Origin: MAG-121220-bin8 sp965655865
GTDB taxonomy: Bacteria; Bacteroidota; Bacteroidia; Flavobacteriales; Flavobacteriaceae
Direction: 5' to 3'
Assembly (NCBI GenBank): GCA_965655865.1
Contig: CBFHJJ010000028.1
Coordinates: 1-12,349 of the forward strand
DNA length: 12,349 nucleotides
A model generated the notes under the pieces. The model had not been told where the DNA came from. It made no database searches and worked only from the letters and a program-made list of their open reading frames with translations. Both the position numbers and the translations under genes were made by a program. Of the stretch, positions 1 to 5,797 are shown piece by piece (position 1 is the stretch's first letter; each line of letters starts with the position of its first letter).

Positions 1-132
1 AGCTATGTTAAGTTTATCACTAGGAGACGTATATCCTTTACCACCAAGAACGTGCCTTGGCACTATAAATAATGGTGGAATAATGATTGATTTTTTTAAA
101 AACCCTCTTCTTGAATTATCTTTTTTAATCAT
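1..132 (-). CDS. Gfo/Idh/MocA family oxidoreductase, N-terminal fragment (runs off left edge)
   Basis: Read on the minus strand, ATG at 132-130 opens a frame that stays open to position 1 (44 codons). The protein starts with a twin-arginine signal: SRRGFLKK at residues 7-14, then a short hydrophobic stretch (IIIPPLFIV). It continues through VPRHVLGGKGYTSPSDK into LNIA, the beginning of the first beta strand of a Rossmann fold. The VPRHVLGG...SPSDKLNIA passage is, from family knowledge, the usual entry to Tat-exported Gfo/Idh/MocA dehydrogenases of Bacteroidota and Planctomycetes. The glycine-rich cofactor loop and catalytic domain lie outside the window. This frame was chosen over the plus-strand frame at 5-196 because it gives a recognisable family N-terminus. 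It is transcribed divergently from the operon starting at 298. The substrate is unknown. Confidence 0.85.
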   Translation of the reverse strand, partial: MIKKDNSRRGFLKKSIIIPPLFIVPRHVLGGKGYTSPSDKLNIA

Positions 133-144
133 ACTATCATCTTT

Positions 145-162
145 TAATCTAAATTTAGTCTA
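145..162. promoter_or_regulatory. Palindromic motif copy 1, possible operator
   Basis: The sequence contains the perfect palindrome CTAAATTTAG (149-158) inside a longer imperfect one spanning 145-162. The 13-mer TAAATTTAGTCTA (150-162) recurs exactly at 272-284 in the same divergent gap. It overlaps the -7 element of the candidate minus-strand promoter, a typical place for a repressor site. The cognate regulator is not in the window. Confidence 0.3.
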
Positions 163-179
163 TATAAAATATAAAACAA
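150..179 (-). promoter_or_regulatory. Candidate Bacteroidota promoter for the left-edge oxidoreductase gene
   Basis: On the minus strand, TTG (179-177) is followed by 19 nt and then TAAATTTA (157-150). This matches the Bacteroidota consensus TTG-N19-TAnnTTTG with one mismatch at the last base. The -7-like element ends 17 nt before the ATG at 132, so the leader would be only about 12 nt, which is short. The call rests on pattern matching in a very AT-rich region. Confidence 0.35.
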
Positions 180-207
180 ATTGTAAATTAATCTAATATT
201 AAATAAA

Positions 208-237
208 TTGTTTTTAATCCTATGTAATTTGGGTTTG
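208..237 (+). promoter_or_regulatory. Candidate Bacteroidota promoter for the plus-strand operon
   Basis: TTG at 208-210, a 19-nt spacer, then TGGGTTTG at 230-237 match the TTG-N19-TAnnTTTG consensus with one mismatch (G for A at the second base of the -7 element). Transcription would start near 243-245, leaving a roughly 54-nt leader made of long T and A runs (241-270) before the ATG at 298. No Shine-Dalgarno sequence is visible, as is usual in this phylum. Confidence 0.35.
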
Positions 238-271
238 ATCTTTTTTTAAAAAAAATTTATTTTTTTTTAAT

Positions 272-284
272 TAAATTTAGTCTA
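272..284. promoter_or_regulatory. Repeated motif copy 2, possible operator or second promoter element
   Basis: This is an exact second copy of TAAATTTAGTCTA, 122 bp from the first. Its TAAATTTA core ends 18 nt before the ATG at 298; in copy 1 the same palindromic core ends 17 nt before the opposite ATG at 132. No TTG lies at a suitable distance upstream (poly-A there), so an operator or leader element is likelier than a promoter. Confidence 0.3.
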
Positions 285-297
285 GAGTATATTTATT

Positions 298-1644
298 ATG
301 AAAAATAACAGAAGAAATTTTATTAAATCGTCGGCTGCTTTGGCATCATTAAGTGTTTTGCCAACATCACTTTGGGCTTCAAATAATAATCAAATTTTAA
401 GACTAGCCCATGTAGGAGTTGGCGGAATGGGAGCAGCAGATTTAAACGATATGTCCTCACACAAATCTGTTGAAGTTGTAGCACTTTGTGATGTGGATTC
501 AAATGCATTAGAGGCAGCTAGCAAGCTACACCCCAAAGCTAAAGTCTACAAAGATTATAGAATTATGTTTTCTGAAATAAGTGATTTGATTGATGCTGTT
601 ATGGTTTCTACACCAGATCACACTCATGCTCCTGTTTCTATGATGGCGATGGAATTAAATAAATCGGTTTACTGTCAGAAACCATTAACTCATCACGTAA
701 GTGAAGCTAGAGCAATGCGAAAATTAGCAAAAGATAAAAATCTAATAACCCAAATGGGGATTCAGGTACACTCTTTTTATGATTATAAATTAGCTACTTT
801 GTTAATACAATCTGGAATTATTGGGAAAGTCAGTACAGTAAGAGCCTGGTCTCCTAAAAATTGGGGATATGATGGCCCAAAGCCAAAAAGTTCTGATACC
901 GTTCCCGAAAATTTAGATTGGAATCTTTGGCTAGGTACAGCGGCTTACAGAGATTATAAAGATAAAATTTATCACCCTGGTAACTGGAGAAAAATTGTGG
1001 ATTATGGATGCGGAACACTTGGAGATATGGGTGTTCATATTTTTGACACACCTTACAATGCTTTAGAACTAGATGTGCCTTTAACAATAAAAAACAAGTG
1101 TAGAAAGCCAAATGGATTTGGATTTCCTGAAAATAACCAAGTAACTTATGAATTCCCAGGAACAAAATATACAACTGATAAATTAGAATGGATATGGCAA
1201 GACGGCTCTGGAGCACCAAAAAATCATAAGGACTTAAAATTGCCAAATAAAGATAAACTTCCATTACAAGGTGCTATGTTCGTTGGAGAGAAAGGTAGGT
1301 TATTGCTTCCGCACTTTATGGAACTACCTAAATTAATTGTTGATGGAAAATATGTAGAATTAGATCTTTCTGAATTAGAAAATTCTGGAAAAATAACAAA
1401 TCAACCAGTTAGAGATTATGGAGGTGAGTCATATTTACATTATCACCAATTTGTTGACGCTTGTCTTGGAAAAGATAATTGTAGTGCTCCTTTTTCATAT
1501 TCTGCACGTTTAACTGAAACAATTTTATTGGGAGTAATAGCTGGAAGATTTCCTGGAAAAACTTTACATTGGGATAATAAATTAGCGAAATTTAAAGAAG
1601 AAGAGGCAAATAAGTTCCTCGATAGCCCTTACAGAGAATTCTAA
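298..1644 (+). CDS. Tat-exported Gfo/Idh/MocA family oxidoreductase
   Basis: A 448-residue NAD(P)-dependent sugar or inositol dehydrogenase-type protein. It opens with NNRRNFIK (3-10) and a hydrophobic stretch ending near LWA (25-27), a twin-arginine signal, so it probably works folded in the periplasm with bound cofactor, like Zymomonas glucose-fructose oxidoreductase. The Rossmann domain is shown by the loop VGVGGMGAAD (39-48) and an acidic CDVD (64-67) at the end of strand 2, which suggests NAD(H). The family's EKP catalytic motif appears as QKP (127-129), with the conserved Lys retained. The C-terminal substrate domain includes CGTLGDMGVHIFDTP (238-252), with the His commonly found near the active site. 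It is first in a five-gene operon and shares a control region with another oxidoreductase. Substrate unknown; sugar oxidation, possibly at C3, is inferred from neighbours. Confidence 0.93.
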   Translation: MKNNRRNFIKSSAALASLSVLPTSLWASNNNQILRLAHVGVGGMGAADLNDMSSHKSVEVVALCDVDSNALEAASKLHPKAKVYKDYRIMFSEISDLIDAVMVSTPDHTHAPVSMMAMELNKSVYCQKPLTHHVSEARAMRKLAKDKNLITQMGIQVHSFYDYKLATLLIQSGIIGKVSTVRAWSPKNWGYDGPKPKSSDTVPENLDWNLWLGTAAYRDYKDKIYHPGNWRKIVDYGCGTLGDMGVHIFDTPYNALELDVPLTIKNKCRKPNGFGFPENNQVTYEFPGTKYTTDKLEWIWQDGSGAPKNHKDLKLPNKDKLPLQGAMFVGEKGRLLLPHFMELPKLIVDGKYVELDLSELENSGKITNQPVRDYGGESYLHYHQFVDACLGKDNCSAPFSYSARLTETILLGVIAGRFPGKTLHWDNKLAKFKEEEANKFLDSPYREF

Positions 1645-1680
1645 ATTGTAATCCTTTCTTTTTTTCATTACTTTAAGGAA

Positions 1681-2643
1681 ATGAAATTGATTTATTTCTT
1701 TGTTTGTTTTTCTTTTAGCTTTTCTTTTGGCCAGGAAAAATTTAATGAATACAATCAATATATTTTAAACACTAATTACGGTCTTGAAATGAGTCCTATT
1801 GTTGGCGGTCAATTTTTAATGGGGAGCCCATTAAATGAAAAAAACAGATTAGCCGATGAAGGTCCTGTTCATAAGGTACAAGTTGATTCGTTTTGGATGG
1901 CTAAATATGAAACAACTTGGGATTTATACAATTTATTTATGAGTCGTAATTTGGATGAACTTCAGCCAGCCTTTAATTCTAAAAACGAAGTAAATATCGA
2001 TATTGATGCAGTTTCAGGTGCAACAACACCATACGTAGAAATGAGTTTTGGAATGGGTACAGATGGATTTCCCGCAATATCAATGACTCAATTAGCTGCT
2101 AAAAAATTCTGTCAGTGGCTCTCTGCTATTACAGGAAACTTCTATAGACTACCTACTGAAGCTGAATGGGAATATGCCTGTCGAGCAGGATCTGAAAAAG
2201 CTTATTCATTTGGAGATGATCCTAAAGAATTAAATAATTACGCTTGGTTTAAAGATAATAGTAATAATAAATATCATAAAGTTGGTCAAAAGCTTCCAAA
2301 TAATTGGGGGTTATATGATATGCATGGAAATGTTTCTGAGTGGACTTTAGATGCATATAATACTACAACGTATTTAAAAGCATCACAAAATTTAAGTAAA
2401 AATCCAATCGTTAAGCCAATAAAATTATATCCAAGAGTAGTAAGGGGAGGATCGTGGAAAAGTTCTTACTACAGGTTAAGAAGTGCGTCTAGGCAAGCAT
2501 CTTCTAAACAATGGAAAAAACAAGATCCTCAAATTCCTAGAAGTAAATGGTGGCATACAGATGCACAGTTTGTTGGATTCAGAGTAGTAAGGCCATTCAT
2601 AACACCAACTATTGAAGAACAAAACGAATACTGGAATAATTAA
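1681..2643 (+). CDS. Secreted formylglycine-generating-enzyme (FGE/SUMF1) fold protein, non-canonical
   Basis: A 320-residue protein with a Sec signal peptide (hydrophobic residues 4-17, likely cut at FG|QE). The FGE-sulfatase domain is clear: GGQFLMGSP (42-50), VDSFWMAKYETTWDLYN (68-84), YRLPTEAEWEYACRAG (155-170), NNWGLYDMHGNVSEW (207-221), VVRGGSWKSSYYRLRSASR (253-271) and VGFRVVRP (298-305). Active FGE carries two catalytic cysteines between GGS and the RCAAR-like motif; here that stretch (KSSYYRLRSAS) has none. The only cysteines are C9 (in the signal), C144 and C167. It is therefore unlikely to activate sulfatases, and no sulfatase is nearby. A binding or scaffold role, or another chemistry of this C-type-lectin-like fold, is possible. 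It begins 36 bp after the previous stop, with AAGGAA directly before the ATG. Confidence 0.92.
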   Translation: MKLIYFFVCFSFSFSFGQEKFNEYNQYILNTNYGLEMSPIVGGQFLMGSPLNEKNRLADEGPVHKVQVDSFWMAKYETTWDLYNLFMSRNLDELQPAFNSKNEVNIDIDAVSGATTPYVEMSFGMGTDGFPAISMTQLAAKKFCQWLSAITGNFYRLPTEAEWEYACRAGSEKAYSFGDDPKELNNYAWFKDNSNNKYHKVGQKLPNNWGLYDMHGNVSEWTLDAYNTTTYLKASQNLSKNPIVKPIKLYPRVVRGGSWKSSYYRLRSASRQASSKQWKKQDPQIPRSKWWHTDAQFVGFRVVRPFITPTIEEQNEYWNN

Positions 2644-2652
2644 TATAATATT

Positions 2653-3567
2653 ATGAAAAGAAGAAATTTTATACAAAATTCAACCCTTACAGCTGCTAGT
2701 TTAATGGCAGTCAACCCACTATTTTCTAATAATAATTATAAACCAAATCATGTTTATAATTTAAATTACGCTCCACATTTTGGAATGTTTAAAAACCATG
2801 CTGGATCAGATATTTTTAATCAATTAAAATTTATTAAAGATCAAGGATTTAAAGCATTTGAGGATAATGGAATGAAAAATAGAGATGCTAAAACTCAAGA
2901 AAAAATTGGAAATTTTTTATTAAATAATAATATGAAAATGGGTGTTTTTGTTGCTCATAAAATATATTGGAATGAACCCAATCTAGCAAGTGGTGACTTA
3001 AACAAACGAAGTGAATTTTTAAATGATATTTCAAACTCTATTGACGTTGCAAAAAGAGTAAATGCAAAATGGATGACTGTAGTTCCTGGACATCTGGATT
3101 TAAGAAAAGACATGAACTATCAAACCCAAAATGTTATAGAAACCTTAAAACAAGCCTCTGGACTATTAGAAAAACACGACTTAACAATGGTTTTAGAACC
3201 TTTAAATTTTAGAGATCATCCTGGTCTGTTTTTAACAGAAAGCCCTCAAGCTTTTCAAATTTGTAAGGCAGTAAATTCAAAATCTTGTAAAATCCTTTTT
3301 GATATTTATCATCAACAAATACAAGAAGGAAATTTAATTCCAAACATTGAAGCCTCATGGAACGAAATAGCCTATTTTCAGATTGGAGATAACCCTGGAA
3401 GAAATGAGCCAACAACAGGTGAGATAAATTATAAAAATATTTTTAAATATATTTATGATAAAGGATTTAATGGTGTATTAGGGATGGAGCATGGTAATTC
3501 ACTTAAAGGATTAGAAGGAGAATTAAAACTTATAAATTCATATAAAAAAGTAGATAACTTTAAATAA
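2653..3567 (+). CDS. Exported hydroxypyruvate-isomerase-like TIM-barrel protein (sugar phosphate isomerase/epimerase superfamily)
   Basis: A 304-residue protein starting KRRNFIQ (2-8) followed by a hydrophobic stretch (11-24), a Tat-type signal. The rest is an AP-endonuclease-2/xylose-isomerase-like TIM barrel closest in motif pattern to hydroxypyruvate isomerase: VLEPLN (180-185), ILFDIYHQQIQEG (214-226), FQIGDNPGRNEPTTGEINY (242-260) and GMEHG (277-281). The likely metal or catalytic residues are E182, D217, H220, Q243 and E279, all present. Classical Hyi is cytoplasmic and about 260 residues; this one is exported, so a glyoxylate-pathway role is doubtful. Action on a keto-sugar or 3-keto-glycoside made by the flanking oxidoreductases is an inference. 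It starts 9 nt after the FGE-fold gene and ends 6 nt before the next oxidoreductase, so it is clearly co-transcribed. Confidence 0.9.
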   Translation: MKRRNFIQNSTLTAASLMAVNPLFSNNNYKPNHVYNLNYAPHFGMFKNHAGSDIFNQLKFIKDQGFKAFEDNGMKNRDAKTQEKIGNFLLNNNMKMGVFVAHKIYWNEPNLASGDLNKRSEFLNDISNSIDVAKRVNAKWMTVVPGHLDLRKDMNYQTQNVIETLKQASGLLEKHDLTMVLEPLNFRDHPGLFLTESPQAFQICKAVNSKSCKILFDIYHQQIQEGNLIPNIEASWNEIAYFQIGDNPGRNEPTTGEINYKNIFKYIYDKGFNGVLGMEHGNSLKGLEGELKLINSYKKVDNFK

Positions 3568-3573
3568 ATCAAA

Positions 3574-4890
3574 ATGAGTAAAAAACAATTTTCTAGAAGA
3601 TCTTTTGTTAAGTCTACCGCTTTAACTGGTGGTGTATTATTGTCTTCAACATTTTCGTTAGAAGCCATGGCAAATAGTTCTAATAATAAAAAATTAAAAC
3701 TTGGCTTAGTTGGTTGTGGCGGTAGAGGAACTGGAGCTGCAGTTCAAGCTCTTAGAGCTGATAAGGATGTTGAATTAGTAGCAATGGCTGATGCTTTTGA
3801 AGACAGATTAGAATCAAGTTTAAAAGCTATTTCAGAGGAACTTGATGGTGAAAGAAGTGTGAAAGTGAAAGAAAAAAACAGACATGTAGGATTTAACTCA
3901 TATCAAAAAGTTATCGATATGGCAGATGTAGTAATCTTGGCTACACCCCCTGGTTTTAGACCACTTCATTTTAAATATGCAATTGACAATGATAAACATG
4001 TTTTTATGGAAAAACCTGTTGCAACAGATGCTAATGGAGTTAGACAAGTTCTTGAATCTGCAAAAATTGCAAAGAAAAAAAAATTAAACGTAGTGGTTGG
4101 TCTTCAAAGAAGGTATCAAAACAGTTATAATTCAACTCTTAAACTTATTAATAATGGTGATATTGGAAAAATTGTTTCTGGTCAAGTTTATTGGAACAGT
4201 GCTGGAGTTTGGGTAAGAAAAAGAGTAAAAGGTCAAACAGAAATGGAATATCAGATGAGAAATTGGTATTATTTTAATTGGCTATGCGGAGATCATATAC
4301 TAGAACAACATATTCATAATATTGATGTTGCTAATTGGTTTATAGGTGAATATCCAAAATCTGCTAGTGGAATGGGAGGAAGAGAAGTAAGAAAAGGAAT
4401 CGATCATGGAGAAATATTTGATCATCATTTTGTTGAATTTAAATATCCAAGTGGAGCAATAGTTTCTAGTCAATGTCGTCATCAACCAGGAACAAAATAT
4501 GACGTAAGCGAAGCATTCCAGGGAACGAAAGCCAATGTAGTTACATCTGGTGATTATTGTAAAATTATTGATCATAGTGGTAATGATGTGTTTAAGCATG
4601 ATCCCTCAAATGATAAAAGTCCATACCAAATCGAACATGATAGACTATTTGAATCTATCAGATCTGGAGGTGTAATTAATAATGCAGAATATGGTGCAAA
4701 ATCAACTTTAACTGCTATAATGGGTAGAATGGCAACCTACACAGGAAAAGAAATAACATGGGAGCAGGCATTAAATTCTCAACAAGTTCTTGTTCCTAAT
4801 GATTTAAGCTGGAATTCTACTCCACCAACACTTCCTGATAGCAATGGTAGATATACTATTCCAAAACCTGGTGAAACTAAAGTAATTTAA
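3574..4890 (+). CDS. Tat-exported Gfo/Idh/MocA family oxidoreductase (second in operon)
   Basis: A 438-residue oxidoreductase with a textbook Tat motif SRRSFVK (7-13), a hydrophobic segment and a likely AMA cleavage site (31-33). The Rossmann loop is GLVGCGGRGTGA (44-55), with MADAFEDR (71-78) after strand 2. The catalytic EKP motif is at 146-148, and GDHILEQHIHNIDVANW (239-255) supplies the conserved histidines of the C-terminal domain. It differs from the gene at 298 in its catalytic triplet (EKP against QKP) and in its C-terminal domain, so it is a distinct paralogue rather than a recent duplicate. It ends with the proline-rich PKPGETKV tail common in its subgroup. The gene lies 6 nt after the Hyi-like gene and 1 nt before the esterase gene. 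It may oxidise a different position or a later intermediate, or re-reduce the product; substrate unknown. Confidence 0.93.
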   Translation: MSKKQFSRRSFVKSTALTGGVLLSSTFSLEAMANSSNNKKLKLGLVGCGGRGTGAAVQALRADKDVELVAMADAFEDRLESSLKAISEELDGERSVKVKEKNRHVGFNSYQKVIDMADVVILATPPGFRPLHFKYAIDNDKHVFMEKPVATDANGVRQVLESAKIAKKKKLNVVVGLQRRYQNSYNSTLKLINNGDIGKIVSGQVYWNSAGVWVRKRVKGQTEMEYQMRNWYYFNWLCGDHILEQHIHNIDVANWFIGEYPKSASGMGGREVRKGIDHGEIFDHHFVEFKYPSGAIVSSQCRHQPGTKYDVSEAFQGTKANVVTSGDYCKIIDHSGNDVFKHDPSNDKSPYQIEHDRLFESIRSGGVINNAEYGAKSTLTAIMGRMATYTGKEITWEQALNSQQVLVPNDLSWNSTPPTLPDSNGRYTIPKPGETKVI

Positions 4891-4891
4891 T

Positions 4892-5797
4892 ATGCACAGA
4901 TATATATATTTATGTTTTTTTGTATTTGTTTTATTTGGTTGCAGTAATCAAGATGATGAATTAGAACCAATAGCTCAGCCTGCTTGGACGCAAAAAGAAT
5001 TTTCTATTAACTATGGTGGAATTAATAGGAGATACATTATTTATAAACCAAAAAGTTATACTGAAAATTCTCCACTCTTGTTCATGCTTCACGGATTTGG
5101 AAGTAATATGAATAATATTTTGGCATATTCAAAAATGAATGATGTGGCAGATCAAAACGGATTCATGATTTGCTACCCACAAGGATCAATGTTAGCAACC
5201 GGTCAGGCTCATTGGAACGCTAATTTGCAAATGAGTACTGTAAATGATATTGATTTTTTATCTTTTTTAGCATTTAAAATTAGAGAAGAATTTAAATCTA
5301 GTATTGACAATGTGTTTACAGCAGGAATGTCTAATGGTGGATTTATGTCCTATACTTTAGGATGTGAAAAGTCGGATGTTTTTAAGGCTGTAGCATCAAT
5401 CACTGGAACAATGAGCGGATCAGATTGGAATAATTGCTCACCTGCTTATAAAATTCCTATTTTACAAATGTCAGGCACTTCTGACACCACTGTTCCATGG
5501 GACGGAACAATGAATACTGCTTACGGCTGGGGAGGCGCTCCTCATATTCTGGAAGTAATGGAGTTTTGGTCTGATTTAAATGCGTGTGTTCAAGATGAAG
5601 TTTTTAATTTTCCAGATATTGATAAATCAGATTACTCAACTGTTTCTTTGACTAAGAAAAAGGGAGGAAGTTATAACAATGAGGTTTGGTTTTATCGAGT
5701 TGATGGTGGGGGACACGATTGGCCTGGAGCCTTTGGAAATAATGATATTAATGCAAGTGATGAAATTTGGAAATTTTTCAAACAACATTTAAAATAA
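4892..5797 (+). CDS. Lipoprotein esterase of the PHB-depolymerase/CE1 (LpqC-like) alpha/beta-hydrolase family
   Basis: A 301-residue alpha/beta-hydrolase. Residues 1-17 form a lipoprotein signal with lipobox LFGC (Cys17); the acidic stretch soon after (SNQDDELE) resembles Bacteroidota lipoprotein export signals, so the protein may face the cell surface. Oxyanion region: LLFMLHGFG (62-70). Nucleophile motif: AGMSNGG (144-150), Ser147. Probable acid: SGTSDTTVPWDG (194-205), Asp198. Catalytic His275 lies in VDGGGHDWPG (270-279). This order matches esterase-type PHB depolymerase, feruloyl and acetylxylan esterases; in a sugar-processing operon, removing acetyl or feruloyl groups from a polysaccharide is more likely than PHB degradation (inference). 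It is last in the plus operon, 1 nt after the oxidoreductase gene, and its TAA abuts the TAA of the opposing gene with no spacer. Confidence 0.88.
   Translation: MHRYIYLCFFVFVLFGCSNQDDELEPIAQPAWTQKEFSINYGGINRRYIIYKPKSYTENSPLLFMLHGFGSNMNNILAYSKMNDVADQNGFMICYPQGSMLATGQAHWNANLQMSTVNDIDFLSFLAFKIREEFKSSIDNVFTAGMSNGGFMSYTLGCEKSDVFKAVASITGTMSGSDWNNCSPAYKIPILQMSGTSDTTVPWDGTMNTAYGWGGAPHILEVMEFWSDLNACVQDEVFNFPDIDKSDYSTVSLTKKKGGSYNNEVWFYRVDGGGHDWPGAFGNNDINASDEIWKFFKQHLK

Noticed and set aside
52..63. Inverted repeat GTGCC-TT-GGCAC
   Set aside because: It falls in codons for the conserved VPRH of the left-edge oxidoreductase; codon content explains it and no U-run follows.
5..196. Plus-strand open frame of 63 codons at the left edge
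   Set aside because: The opposite strand encodes a recognisable Tat and Gfo/Idh/MocA N-terminus at 1-132; the plus frame resembles no family and extends into AT-rich intergenic sequence.
288..295. TATATTTA just before the ATG at 298 as a -7 element
   Set aside because: It would leave almost no leader and has no TTG at a proper distance; 208-237 is the better candidate.
854..1264. Minus-strand open frame of 136 codons
   Set aside because: It lies wholly inside the well-supported oxidoreductase at 298-1644 and has no recognisable domain; it is a shadow frame, as are those at 323-508, 4300-4599, 8097-8303, 11057-11245 and 12153-12344.
1681..2643. Sulfatase-activating formylglycine-generating enzyme
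   Set aside because: The active-site cysteines are missing and no sulfatase is in the window.
4892..5797. True polyhydroxybutyrate depolymerase
   Set aside because: The family name is shared, but the carbohydrate context and lipoprotein signal favour a carbohydrate esterase; no PHB genes are nearby.
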